A stretch of DNA of 64,000 bases from Impatiens glandulifera (Eukaryota; Streptophyta; Magnoliopsida; Ericales; Balsaminaceae): NCBI RefSeq assembly GCF_907164915.1, contig NC_061863.1, positions 24,223,710 through 24,287,709 of the forward strand, in the 5' to 3' direction. Within the stretch, counting starts at the first letter, position 1. Every line of letters starts with the position of its first letter. The position numbers were made by a program, and so were the translations under genes. The notes below the pieces were generated by a model. It did not search any database. It worked only from the letters and a program-made list of their open reading frames with translations, and was not told the origin of the DNA. Shown here piece by piece: positions 22,776 through 34,181 of the stretch.

Positions 22776-23852
22776 TGTTAGAATTGTTCTCAACTCTTTT
22801 AAACCGTCCAACAATTACGAGTTTCGAATATTTATTTTAAATAATCAAAAAGTGAGAAATTGTTAAAATATATTTGTTAGAACTTATGAAAAGTTTAATG
22901 AATAAATAAAATTAAGTTCAAACAAATATATATGTTAAACCGATAAAGTCATATCAAGTATATTAATTGGTTTAAATATAACAAGAATGTGTTGTAGTGT
23001 AGTAGTAAACACTCATGCCTGTCACACATGTGACCAAGGATCAAATCTCACTGACTTCCTCCGGTCATTAATGATTTCCGGTAGATTAAATGCTGTCAAG
23101 CTCCGGTTATTAAATGAACTGCAGAAAACAGGTAGTTGTCATGCATGTTTGTCTAAATCCAAAAGCAACCTCCAGAAAGCTCAAATGTGCTGAATTAAAT
23201 AGCGAAAAAGAAGTGTGAAAAAGATCACTGAACGCGTGCGAGCCACAAAAACCCAGTTTTCACCTGATCAAGCCTGAAAAACATTCTGAGTTCATACAGT
23301 CCACTTGATCAAAGTGAAACAGTTGTAAACTTTAATAAATCTGTGTATTTTACCCTGTGTAAAAGTATTACATCATTTGTGAGTGGTGTAACCGACGAGT
23401 AGAAATAAGACTCGGTCAGAGTGTGTTTGTGGAATATCCTAGTTAGTGAATATCCTTCTCACTATTTGAGAAGAAGTGGTGACGTAGGAAATTCAATTCC
23501 GAACATCCATAAAAACTTGTTTTGTGTTCTTCATTTTACTTTCCGGCTTATTTACTCTAACCAAATGAATCTAAATATCAATTCAACCGAAATAACTTAT
23601 ACTCTCCTTAGCCGAATCGACCTTCCCCTCATTCAAACCGATTTCTCTTAATACATTCCAAACCGAATTGTGTGAGTTGCTTCAGATTGAAACAGACATT
23701 TCCGTCCTTGAACTCGGTTCAAGAGTCTGTGTCAATCTGTGTAGTGTTAAGAGCGGTTCTAATCTTTAACCGGATTAGTGTCAGTGTGTTGTTTTTAAGA
23801 GATCTACCTTTAGTCGGACCCCGATCCTCTATCGGCGATCCCGATCCTAACA
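22776..23852 (+). repeat. Sirevirus-like solo LTR (1,077 bp)
   Basis: Starts TGTTAGAATTG and ends CGATCCTAACA, with the perfect 5-bp target duplication GTAAA (22771-22775 and 23853-23857). Its right half parallels the Sirevirus 5' LTR (AGTGAATATCCTTCTC, GGTGACGTAGGA, CCGAACATCCATAAAA), so it comes from a related element. No internal region remains, so LTR-LTR recombination after insertion is the simplest origin. A GAGAAATTGTTA block at 22856 resembles the Sirevirus polypurine tract/LTR boundary. Confidence 0.93.
22989..23052 (+). other. tRNA-Asp-like sequence inside the solo LTR
   Basis: The segment has an A-box-like TAGTGTAGTAGTAAAC, an anticodon arm with CCTGTCACA (anticodon GTC), and a B-box-like GATCAAATC, in the order and near spacing of tRNA-Asp. 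It may be the head of a tRNA-derived SINE or a tRNA pseudogene captured by the LTR. The Sirevirus LTR at 75-1356 has nothing similar, so it was gained in this lineage. Confidence 0.55.
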
Positions 23853-23857
23853 GTAAA

Positions 23858-24215
23858 CCTTTCGATATCCTTGTCTCTACATGAGACAAATTTAGTCTCA
23901 ATCAATGCCCAAAAGGAAATCTTCAAGTTGAAGAAATAAAATCAATTCCTTATGCTTCAGTTATTGGGAGTTTAATGTATGCTCAAGTATGTACGCGTCC
24001 TGATATTGTGTATATTATTATAGTTTTAGACAGATATCTTAGTAACGCAGGATTAGATCACTGGAAAGCAACCAAAGGGTTATGAGATACTTAAAGAAAA
24101 CAAAAGATTACATGCTCAAATATCAGAGGTCAAATAAATTTAGGATCATTGGATATTCTGATTCTAATTTTGCGGGATGCCAAGATAGTAAAAGATCGAC
24201 TTCAGGCTATGTTTA
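23858..24215 (+). pseudogene. Copia RT/RNase H fragment (element C, part 2)
   Basis: Continues element C after the solo LTR: DKFSLNQCPK-type text with one stop, then IPYASVIGSLMYAQVCTRPDI, GLDHWKATK, and, after frameshifts, the RNase H motif YSDSNFAGCQDSKRSTSGY. It ends at TTA 24213-24215, where the CACTA element is inserted. Confidence 0.88.
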
Positions 24216-24417
24216 AAAAAAAGGTCAATGCCGACGGTTGGAGTTGTCGGTATTGGGTTGTAAACTGTCGGTAATTGGTAATAACGACAGTGAAAAGAGC
24301 TGTCGTCAGTCGTCGCCATTGCCCTTGTCGTTATTGCTCAAAAACACAAATACCAACTACTTTAGTGCCGTCGCCATAGAATGTTCTATGCTGACAGCTC
24401 AAACAGTCGCTATAGAG

Positions 24418-24597
24418 AAGTAAATGGCGACCACCCTTACTGTCGCCATAGAGAAGTAAATGGCAACCACTATTACCGTCGCCATAGAGAAGTAAATGAC
24501 GACCACCCTTACCGTCGCCATAGAGAAGTAAATGGCGACCACTCTTACCGTCGCCATAAAGAAGTAAATGGCGACCACAATTACCGTCATCATATTT
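24418..24597. repeat. Five 36-bp subterminal repeats of the CACTA element
   Basis: Units start at 24418, 24454, 24490, 24526 and 24562. Each holds AAGTAAATGGCGACCACCC and a CCGTCGCCATAGAG half. The GGCGAC and GTCGCC parts form a short inverted repeat in each unit, consistent with subterminal transposase-binding sites. The open frames over it on both strands are by-products of the 36-bp period. Confidence 0.9.
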
Positions 24598-25494
24598 ATG
24601 TACCGACAAATTTTACCGTCGCTATAGACTAGAGAATCATTCCAATTTTCTTTAAAACATGATATACTAATAAATTTATAAAATATTAAAAAATAAATTA
24701 TATTCATAAATATATCTACTAGTATAAAATATTTTATTTCAATATTCCCAAAGTTTAAATGTTTAAAATCTAAGAAGGCATCAAAATTTACATAATGAAA
24801 ATTCCAAATTTGGGATTTGAAGATGGCGCAACTGTCTGTCTCATATGCTTGTCTTTTTAGCTCCAGAAACGGGTCCAGGACTTTGCAGCAGCATATTTGC
24901 TTGTTGATTGCAATTGATCTCCAACTTCTATATTTATTTGATGAGATACCTTCGCTCTCTTTACTTGGGCATCTGAATCTGAACATCGATTTGGCGTTTC
25001 ATGTATATGACATTTCTTCATCATACATTGGTCAAGTTCCATTGAAGTCAATCTTGACTCTTTGAATTAGTCTCACACTCAAGGGTTGTTTCTTTATCTG
25101 AATGTAAATGTAAGATTAGACATGATTAATAGAAAAACATATAAATGAATAAAGAATTCTAAAAACAATACAAACCCTATACTTTGGATTCATCCACATC
25201 CATAGCCACATCTAAGTAAATAAAGAATTCTAAAAACAATAAAAGACAAATTACCTTTAGATCCATTCACATCGATAACCACATCTTTCTCTTCAGCAAC
25301 AACAAAAATGTAATTATTTATAACAAATTCTCGAACAAGAAGTCCTCTAGAGCATCCTTAATTGAAAATCCAGAATGTTAAAGAAATTAAGCAAGGTCAT
25401 ATAGTATTAGTCTTTCACATTGTAAGATCAAGTTCTATTAATATTCAAGATAATCAGAAATTAAGCATTTGCAGCTTCACAAGGAATAACTCAC

Positions 25495-25756
25495 CTTGAA
25501 GTCATGCTTAAAAGCTATCTAAAGTTGACCTTCACGTACTATGCGAAATTTCTCATAAACACTCTGTTGAAAAGCTCATCCATAAGTCAAAATCATTAAT
25601 TCAGACGCAAGTCTAAACTCACGTGAAAAATTTTAGATAGAGAAGCTCGTCAATTAGCTTTAGCAACTCTCTTTTACGAACTCTTGCTCAAGAGCTGAAT
25701 CCACATTCAACTGAATCACCTCTGAACTAAGTGCCTTCAATGTCCTAATACTTCCT
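25495..25756 (-). pseudogene. SEUSS-like co-regulator exon fragment captured by the CACTA element
   Basis: Minus-strand translation with one frameshift and a few stops gives IDELLYLKF, REFRLASELMILTYG, FQQSVYEKFRIVREGQL, IAFKHDFK and then a splice donor (AAG|GTGAGT at 25494). This follows the SEUSS-LIKE (LDB1-type adaptor) block IDELLFLDLPRE...MMLEY.KAVQESVYEQLRVVREGQLRI.F..DLK, recalled from the family. The preceding residues (GSIRTLKALSSEV) do not match what I recall of that family. It is a degenerate fragment. The identity needs an alignment. Confidence 0.5.
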
Positions 25757-25868
25757 GCCAAATGAGTAAATATATGACTACAACAACACACCAATTTTAT
25801 ATAAGTAAAAACAACTTTCATAACATTTTTAAAAAGCCAATTTAATTATCTATTACCTTGGTGTTGAG

Positions 25869-26534
25869 ATGATGGAGAACTACTCCAACCTATCTACATC
25901 TGCAATTTTTGGCACCACGAAGAACCTAGGCACAATAAACAAGTTTCTAGTATTGACAATTATTTCCAATAACCTTTTTCATGTCTACTCCCACAACATA
26001 AGCTCGCCCACTTCCCATGACAATATAGGTCACTTGAACCCCGGAGAACACATAACACAGTCGGCTAACCTCACCAGATCAGCCCCAAGTCCAACCTTCC
26101 CAACCAACGGAAGGTTCTTATGTGTCAAAACAACCACCCTTCTTCAATTTTTTATGTCAATGTCTAAAGGAGCTTACTCACAGTTGAGTGACATTCCTTC
26201 GCGATGGCTAGTCTTAGGCTCGGGCATCTTGGAATTTGCATCAACCTTGATTATGCCACAAACCTGTTGTTTTTCAATAAAGTTCTTGACAACATCCTCT
26301 AGCAAGTCCCAAGATCTGCTCACAAACTCTATTGAGAAGCTAGTGAAGATGCCATTTGTGCCTGCTAGAAGAAATCTGTGAAAGAACCCGCTTTGTGGGA
26401 TTTTGAGATTTCACCCAAGGAAAGAAGTACAACTTTGCGTCTTCCTTATTGTACCACCAGGTAACACATTCAAAAGGAATAACTGGGGCATTACCCTTCT
26501 TGATCATTACCAATTTCTCTTCTTTCTCCGGCAT
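25869..26534 (-). pseudogene. Host-like gene fragment inside the CACTA element, unidentified
   Basis: Minus-strand frames read like real protein: MPEKEEKLVMIKKGNAPVIP (26534 down), CVTWWYNKEDAKLYFFPWVK, then after a break WDLLEDVVKNFIEKQQVCGI, KNLPLVGKVGLGADLVRLAD, and in another frame YIVMGSGRAYVVGVDMKKV. Stops and frame changes separate the pieces. I do not recognise the family. The plus-strand ORF at 25869-26381 is judged to be its antisense shadow. Confidence 0.4.
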
Positions 26535-26599
26535 TACAATCCTAGCAACACCAGCGCCTATAAATGTTAACCATTGTCGAATGTTAGAATGTTAAAAAT

Positions 26600-28200
26600 A
26601 GAAAAAATAATCTCAAGGAATAGGAACGGGACATGAAGGGTTGTTTCAAACAGAATCAACTAAGTTATTTTCTCATGATTTGATCACCTGAAAACTAAGA
26701 ACTCAAGAACATCCATCACAGCTATAAAAGAATCTATTGCAACGGTTCATTATTTGCATCCAATTTATCTTACGCACACCTATGAGGGGAATTTGGGAGC
26801 CTAATCTATCATTTTCCCGTTGTTTTTAAATAGTCAACTGCACAACAACGAATATAATATAATAAGGATAACACCTAAAGATCTTATCATATAATACCAT
26901 CTCTTAATGAGCATGAGATTCAAGACAACTATAAATTCAGATTTCATTTGTGATTAGGGTAAACATTGAAGGATTGTCTCTGCCAAAAGAAAGATTAATA
27001 AAAGATTGAAAAACAGGAAGAACAGTCATATCCAAAACTTAATCCGATCTACCGCTATAACAGCTAATCAAATTCAGTAAACGGATCAGTCGTTCTACGA
27101 ATTGATAAGATTTAAAATCTTTGTAATATTCACTCTGTACCATGCTTAATTAGATCAACATCAAGAAACCAATAGATCAGCTAAATCAAACATTAGAAAT
27201 CTTAACTACGAACACAAATACTACGGAAAAAGCAACTGATGCATAATCCTTCATTTATTGGAAGCAGAAATTCGATTAAGGATTACAGAACTTAGACAAG
27301 ATCCAGAAAACATTAAGCTGAAAATTGAACCTAGAGCTTTAATCGATCAAGAGTGAGAGATGATATCAAATTGATAAGATCGTGCACACATACAATGCAA
27401 GAAGAAGATATATTTTGATTGTACCTTGGAGAACGGTGCATGAGTGATGAAATCATAACCTTATCCCTAGAAGAAAGATGGACATAAGCTATGATAAACA
27501 CGGTAAAAATTAAATAAATAACTACAATGACGGCTCCAACCGGGAATTTTCAGCTCCTTAGGCGTCGTTGCCCTATTGTAAGTCGTGATTCCATGTGGCT
27601 AATCTATCACACCTTGTTGCCTATGCTGATCTATTATTGAGGCATTGTTCATTCAGAACTAGTAAAAGGAAACCCCTGAATGTATCAACTATACAACGGA
27701 TAGATGCAGCAAGGCATAATAAGCAGTATAGAGACAGAGGGAGATAATCGGTTGAAAGGATTTTGTATAATGTTTCCCATCCTTGCACTGTTTAATAAAT
27801 GCATCATTTATCAAATTCTTATTAAATAAATATTATTAATTTCATATTTATTTTTTTATAATTTATAATTTTTTAAAATTAGTTTATATAGTATATATTT
27901 AGATAACCCTTTTATATATAAAATTATTTGAAAAATACTAATTTTAAATTTAATTATATAAATACAAAATTAAATATATTTCATATTTTTATATATAATA
28001 ACTAATTTAATGAATTAGAAAATAAATAATCTAAATTATTTATTTAAAATTTAATTATCAATACTAAAATAAAATTATTTGAAAGTGTTTATAATTTTTT
28101 TTTGTCTAACCACTCAATTTTATTAATGAATCAAATTGAAGATTTCATAATTGATTTTTTTATAATAAAAAATATATATTATAAATAAATAAAACTTAAG
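26600..28200. other. CACTA interior without recognised gene
   Basis: 26600-27760 is of ordinary base composition and may hold intron or untranslated parts of captured genes (for example a pyrimidine/AG boundary near 27420), but nothing is recognisable. 27780-28200 is strongly AT-rich. Confidence 0.4.
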
Positions 28201-28390
28201 GATATACGACGAGGGCAACAAAAAATGGTCGGAATAAAGGGTCTAACACCGACTAATTTTTAAGTGGTCGTTATTGATACTTCTTATACCGATGGGAATG
28301 AGTCTGGTCGGCATATATATACCAAATGCCGACTGTTTTTGAGTCCGTCGGCATATGACGTCGGTATTGAGTCATTTTTTACTAGTGTTA

Positions 28391-28806
28391 TCTGTTAGTT
28401 GGAGAAGCTATATCCTAAAAGAGTGATAAACAAATACTTGTAGCTTCTTCTACCACGATAGTTGAATTCATAGCATGTTATGTTATGAGGCATCAAATCA
28501 TGATTTATGGCTAAGAAATTTTGTCATAGGGCTACGTATTATGGAAGGAATTGAAAGACCGCTAAAATTGTATTGTGACAACAAATCAGCCGTATTGTAT
28601 GACAATAACAACAAGAGTACAAAAAAGTCAAAATTTATTGACATTAAATTCCTTGTTGTTAAAGAAATTATACAAAATAGACAATTAAGCATAGAACATA
28701 TATGAACAAACATCATGTTAGCATATCCTCTTACAAAAGGCTTGGCACCGAAGGTCTTTCATGAACACACTGCTCACATGGGTATTTTAGTATTTGAGGA
28801 TCTTTA
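28391..28806 (+). pseudogene. Copia RNase H fragment (element C, part 3)
   Basis: The RNase H frame resumes directly after the TTA duplication of the CACTA insertion. Motifs: a degenerate LVASSTT-VEF (28440), CYEASNHDLWLRNFV, LYCDNKSAVLY (28568), KFIDIKFLVVKE and LTKGLAPKVFHEHTA, with the stop at 28806. It carries one internal stop at 28703. A purine tract AAGTGGGAG (28811-28819) follows. Confidence 0.88.
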
Positions 28807-28810
28807 GTTT

Positions 28811-29700
28811 AAGTGGGAGTTTATATTATATTGTTATTCTATGACTTTAAAGTATTTGTGTATACACTTATGTTTTTTCAATTATGATAATGTTTAAAGA
28901 TATTTTGACAATAATGTTAAAATTTTGATCTCACTTAAGTAGGACTAATTGAACATTGACATGAAAAGATCACCGTGCATGGAATTTTCATTCCTCACAT
29001 TCATCATATGATTTGTTAGTTAATTGTATTTATTTATGTGATCACTATTGGGTCTAGATTTGATTAAATACAACGACGTGCTCTTTGGTCCTATATTGAT
29101 ATAATAAATTGATAAGATTGTTTATACAACATTTGAATGAGATGACACAAAACTTCGCACACATTATGGTTGTTACATTTATTTTTTACACTCGGATCTT
29201 GTCACTTCTTAATTGCCCAAAATCTGATATGTTTCAACTTCTTTTCTTCTCGTAAGTCGTGATCCAATGCGAGATTGTTATAATTTATGGGTCACTATTA
29301 TAATAAATAATTGTGTAAATGTCATCTATTAATTAAGCCAAAATAACGAGATTTAATGTGAAATCAAGTTTATAGGCTTATAGGTGTATTTGCCATGAAT
29401 ATAAAGAAAAGATACCGAAGTGGACTTTCTAATTTTATGAATGGACTAAATTAGAAATATTCAAACCAAAATAACTAACATTATGGTTATTTTGTAACTG
29501 TATGGTCCTCATTTGAGGTACGATCAAATTTTTTTTGGGTCCCCATCAATAGAGAGAAAAAACTAATTTGACGTACTCATCAATTGGAAGATCCATCCCA
29601 TTTCTAAAGGAAGAGAAGATTAAAAAATCTTTCAATTCTAAATAGAGGAAGATGAGTACAAGCACATTTCCGCTAATCATAATTTTAATTTCTCACAAAT
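28811..29700 (+). repeat. Polypurine tract and 3' LTR remnant of copia element C
   Basis: AAGTGGGAG at 28811-28819 is the typical copia plus-strand primer. LTR-like text starts near TGTTATTCTATG (28833) and includes TGCTCTTTGGTCCTAT (29081), seen in many copia LTRs. The right end is not defined because the 5' LTR is absent; about 29700 is a guess. Confidence 0.55.
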
Positions 29701-30736
29701 ATTATTAGGATTTAATTCAGATAAATCTAACCATATATATTTTTTATTTATGATTTTTAAAGATTTTTTGAACCGAATTGGATGGTGATAATAGTCTTAT
29801 TGGGATAATTATTATGATTTTTCTTGAAAGTTTGTTAGTCATGATAATACTTTAGATGTTTATAAATTCATGTTGCTTTATATTATATGTTAGTTATTTA
29901 AGTTTAGTTTTAAGACTGGATAATTTATTTAGGCATTTTTACTAATTACTGAAATAATCTTATGTAGGTTTGAGTGCAGGTTTATAATGAGTGAGAAATT
30001 AAAGTTATTTGTTAAACTCTTATTAGTGAATTTGATTATATTAAAAAAAAAATTTAGCCCTTATTAGTAAATTTGATTATATTAAAAGTACTATTTAACC
30101 AAGTATATAAATCATATATATTTGTGATATTGTGAATTTTGTAAAGAAAATAATGTTATTTTAAGTTGTTTTATTTAAATAGTTATATTGCGTTAGGAAG
30201 AGTTATGTCATATGGTTTATTTTATAAATAATTATATTTTGTTTTCACAACATTTCCACACAAAGGTACACTTAACAGGATAAACTTTCTTCTTTTTTTG
30301 ATTTTACTTGATGAAGAATTCAAATACTTAAAACATGATTGAAGAAATGATTTTTCTCCCTTTGAATGCTCTCATTTAGTTGAATTAAATTAATATATAT
30401 ACAAAAGTGTGTAATTTTATTATAAGATTTTGATGTTTTTTTGATTTTGTTTGATGAAGAGTTCAAATACTTAAAACATGATTGAAGAAATGATTTTTCT
30501 CCCTTTAAATGCTCTCATTTAGTTGAATTAAATTAATATATATACAAAAATGTATAATTTTATTATAAGATTTTGATGTGTATATATATTAAAAATAAAT
30601 AGCACATAAATAAAAAAAAATAAAAATTAGTAAATAAAAATAATATAATTGAAATTAACTGTATTTTCTCATAATACTTTTAGCGACGGTAACTTTTTGT
30701 GGCTAAAATAATGGTGACGAAAGCAATAGCTATGGG
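29701..30736. repeat. AT-rich DNA with a 143-bp tandem duplication
   Basis: Copies at about 30293-30435 and 30436-30578 share TTCAAATACTTAAAACATGA and TTTTTCTCCCTTT with few differences. 30679-30736 carries an AGCGACGG-type text that continues beyond the MITE at 31237-31320, so the MITE split some older GCGACG-rich repeat. Confidence 0.75.
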
Positions 30737-31228
30737 CAAGGATGGCAATTTGAAACCGCCCCGTGAAAACCGAACCGAATTGCCCCGTTTGGGACGGTTT
30801 TTCCCCGAAACCAAACGAGGATGGGGCGGGGATGGTATTTCTGTCCCCCGCCCCGACCCGCCCCGATTTCACCCCGTTTTCACCCCGACTCTGCCCCGAA
30901 TACCATAAACATAATTAAATATATTAAATCATCAATATATTTATTTATTTACTATATTTTATAAGAGTATTAAAATTATTTCTTTATAATAATATAAAAT
31001 TTTAATATATTAAAATATATATTATATTAAAAAATTAGTTTATATAATTTTATTGTATAATATTTATTTATTTTTTTAAAATAAAAATTACTAACGGTAC
31101 CCCGCGGAATTCCCCGAAACCGAAAAAACCGAACGGGGCGGGGATGGTATTAAAAAAATCCCCGAAATTAAAACGGGGCGGGAATGGTAATTACATTCCC
31201 CGCCCCGAACCGCCCATTGCCATCCCTA
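30737..31228. mobile_element. hAT-type MITE (492 bp)
   Basis: Ends CAAGGATGGCAAT and ATTGCCATCCCTA are inverted repeats, flanked by an 8-bp target duplication with one mismatch (GCTATGGG 30729-30736, GCTACGGG 31229-31236), diagnostic of hAT. The ends are rich in CCCCG/CGGGG, while the core is AT-rich. No coding capacity; the frames over its GC-rich ends are incidental. Confidence 0.9.
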
Positions 31229-31439
31229 GCTACGGGGCGACGAGTTGATCTCTCTTCGCTATTGATATTTAGCGACGAGAAAGATTCTTAGCGACATTAT
31301 TTTCTTTGGTTATTAGCCATTTTAGACTCCCTGTATAGAAAATTTAGACTTAAATAAATTTCAACCACAAAATGATCAAATATTTTTAGTTAATAATATG
31401 GACAATTTTAGCAATAATTTCAACCAACACTGGTGAAAA

Positions 31440-32060
31440 ACGGGTCAAAACCGAGAGTTAAAACTCTCGGTTTTGACCCTATAACTTTCGGTGAAGACAC
31501 CTTACCGAGGGTTTTAGTAACCCTCGCCATCCCTCGCTATTGACACTCTCGGGACTTCCATAAAGAGAAAAACCGAGAGTTATATGAAAACTTTCGTATT
31601 TTTCTCTTTTTAAAAAACCGAGGGTTTTATACAGACCTTTCGGTTTTCCTATTCGGGTAAAAACCGAGGGTTTTGCAAAGAACTTTCGGTTTTACCCGAA
31701 GAGGAAAACCGAGAGTTATATACAAAACCTTCGGTTTTCCTCTTCGGTTAAAACCGAAAGTTTTGTAAATAACTCTCGGTTTTCCTCTTCTTGTAAAACC
31801 GAGAGTTCTTTGCAAAACCCTCGGTTTTCTCCTTTTCAAGAAAACCGAAAGTTATATGAAAACTCTCGGTTTTTACCCGAATAGGAAAACCGAAAGTTTT
31901 GTAAATAACTCTCGGTTTTCCTCTTAAGGATAAAAACCGAGGGTTTGTCATATAACTCTCGGTTTTCTCATTGGCTTAAAACCGAGAGGTTTCTAATATC
32001 TCTCGTTTTTTTCAAAAAGAGAAAAACCGAGAGATTTCAATATTACTTTCGGTTTTTTCC
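31440..32060. repeat. Left subterminal repeat block of the CACTA element
   Basis: About 600 bp in which AAAACCGAGAGTT-type units and their reverse complements (AACTCTCGGTTTT) alternate every 30-45 bp, with variants GAAAGT and GAGGGT. Such subterminal arrays are binding sites for TnpA-type proteins in Spm/En. The open frames on both strands here (repeated KPRVLY.TLGF text) are shadows of the repeat. Confidence 0.9.
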
Positions 32061-32284
32061 CCTAAATTTTTCAAAATGTGCGGATTATTTTGCTCGCCAC
32101 CAAAACATAACCAAAACCTGTTCAGCCAAACCAATATATTAATGATAAAAGAAATGCAGCATACATTAAACGATCACATTAATTGATCGTGAACATTACA
32201 AAATTCGAAACCAAACAAATATTCCGAACTATCTGTTATAAGTTCAACTACTATAATGAAAACATGTTCATAATCGAAACAACC

Positions 32285-34071
32285 TTAGCTTGTGGGGGGA
32301 GGAGGTGGTTGTTGCCTCATATATAATTCGATTCTCTCCATTCTCGCGTGAATCTCTGACTTCTCCCTCTCCATTTTTTCGGTTATCTCTAACTTCTCCC
32401 TCTCCATTCTTTCCACAATTTCTTTCTTTTCCAATTGCATTTCATCCATTGTCCGCCTTCTTTCTTCATCTCTCTTCTCCAGTTCCTCCAGCTTGAGCTT
32501 CATTATTTGATTCTCTTCTAACAATCGCTCATTGTTTCGCTGTGAACTGTTTCCACTACGACGATCCTCACGAAAGTGTGTGGGTCGGACGCCTGATCCC
32601 ATTCCGAAGACGACCCCGTGTTTTTGTTGTCCGAACACCCTCTCCGTCAATTCAAAATCAGATATTCCCGGTTCGTTACTAACAACCTCCTCCATCTCAG
32701 CCTGCACAATTAAAATAAAATATCATTTCTATAATAAAAAAACTAGGCATATTCAATTCACTTACAATTTTCTCTTGCACGTGTTCGTCCGGGACGGGTG
32801 TTGGGTTTTCTTGTGTCGGTTTTGGTGTACGGGTCCTCTTGAATACTTCAATTACAGACGGTGGCCGTCCCATTTCAATCGCCTGTTGAAATAAATGATT
32901 TATATAATTAATAACAATCTTTATATTAAGTTATTACAAATAATGTACTTACCAACTCGTCTTCAATTTGTGCAAACGGTCTACTTCCCGTTCGATGTGG
33001 GAATTTCAGATTCTTCCGATTCTTCATATTTGTAGTACTGTGTCTCTGTATTTGAAATAACAAATGAAGTTAGATTAATTAATATCAACTCTAATTTGAA
33101 TTATGAAACCTTACCTTAAACGTTTCTGTGAAGAAATGGTTGCGACACACGAATTCCCAATCGTCTCGATCGTAGTCCGGTGGAGGATTAGCCAGTACCG
33201 CCGCCTCGTCTCCGTTGTGGACGCGGATATAATTCGTGTTCAAATCCGACCGCCATCTATCCCATATCTGATTGGCGTGTCCCAACCCCCTCGTTCGAAA
33301 AGAGTCAATGTCACCATTAGTCGCTTCGAACGGATCCTGAAAAAAATAACATCCAAATGTGAAAAATAATTATTTAATAACGTAATGTTTAATCAAGTAA
33401 TAATTATTAACCTTGATAGCAGTCCACAGTGAATCCAATTGGTCTGCACTTAAAGCCTTCCACTTGAGAAGACGGTGTGAGACGGCTGCGGGGCTCCGGA
33501 TAATCGACCCCACATGTCTAGACCAACGTGTCCTTCCCACGTCTGTACCGCCTGGCCTCCCATCCTTGTCTCTAAACGTTAGAGGGATCCTCGTCCCCGC
33601 TTGCCTCTTAGACAGCGCAATATTCTTGTTCTTCCCCCGTCTCTTGCGGGCAGAAGATTCTTCAAAATTATCAAAATCTTAATTAAATATGTCAATCAAT
33701 TGAAACACTAACTAATTTGTAAACGAAATACCTGTCGATGATGGGTCGGGAGTGGTCCCGTGCTCCTCCTCGTCATCCTGCTCCTCGATAGGCTCCTCAA
33801 GACCCTCGTCTTCAGCCTCAGCGCTAGGCAGGTTATCAGCAGCGAATGTGCTCTCTATATACTCTGCGATGTCATCAATATCGTCTTCACTCTCGTATGT
33901 TCGGGGAGGCGCAGTAGCTATCGGGACCACAGGAATCGGTGGTTGGTCTCTCGAAGACGATCCTCGTTGCTTTAACACCTCGGATTGGGCAAGTAGGTTT
34001 TGGTAACTCTTATCCAATTTCTTGGGTGTCTTCCTCATACTCTTCCAAACTGTTTTAGGACCTTCAGACAT
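32285..34071 (-). CDS. TnpA-like Transposase_24 protein, six exons, apparently intact
   Basis: Accessory DNA-binding protein of Ptta/En/Spm-type CACTA transposons. Exons (minus): 34071-33732, 33659-33412, 33336-33115, 33045-32953, 32882-32766, 32701-32285. Every intron is GT-AG and the frame is kept throughout, giving 478 aa. Exon 1 has a basic SMRKTPKKLDKSYQNLL motif and an acidic stretch. Exons 2-4 form the conserved core (RHVGSIIRSPAAVSHRLLKW, DPFEATNGDIDSF, NRKNLKFPHRTGSRPFAQIE). Exon 6 is a long coiled coil (MKLKLEELEKRDEERRRTM...) ending in a proline run. A possible splice acceptor (GAATTAAG) just before the ATG suggests a 5'UTR intron. Role, by family: binding subterminal repeats and assisting transposition or modulating the promoter. 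I did not see a disabling lesion. Confidence 0.82.
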
Positions 34072-34181
34072 TCTTAATTCACACCATTAATAAAAATGAG
34101 TGAATACTTGAAATAAAGTAGTAAGAAAAATGAATATAAAGTTAAAAATATAATTAAATCTACCTAATTAATTAATATGAA

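Larger units (their letters stand above)
24216..28387 (-). mobile_element. CACTA element carrying host-like exons (4.2 kb)
   Basis: The right terminus is TTTTTTACTAGTG (reverse complement CACTAGTAAAAAA), followed by TTA (28388-28390). The left terminus matches from the A-run and the ACCGACG-type subterminal text but lacks the first CACTAGT; it is preceded by TTA (24213-24215). The 3-bp TTA duplication and the continuity of the RNase H frame across it support a CACTA insertion. Subterminal GTCGG/CCGAC motifs lie at both ends (24220-24610; 28200-28380). No transposase was found. The inside has minus-strand exon-like segments (see separate entries), so it is best described as a Pack-type, non-autonomous CACTA element. 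Confidence 0.8.

Noticed and set aside
24381..24986. Repeat-encoded ORFs on both strands
   Set aside because: They arise from five 36-bp units, a multiple of three, and have no domain.
25869..26381. 170-codon plus-strand ORF as a gene
   Set aside because: The opposite strand reads as better protein (IEFVSRSWDLLEDVVKN; LVGKVGLGADLVRLAD) with stops and frame changes, so the plus frame looks like its antisense shadow.
31627..31951. Minus-strand ORFs with repeated KPRVLYKTLGF-like text
   Set aside because: They are translations of the CACTA subterminal repeats.
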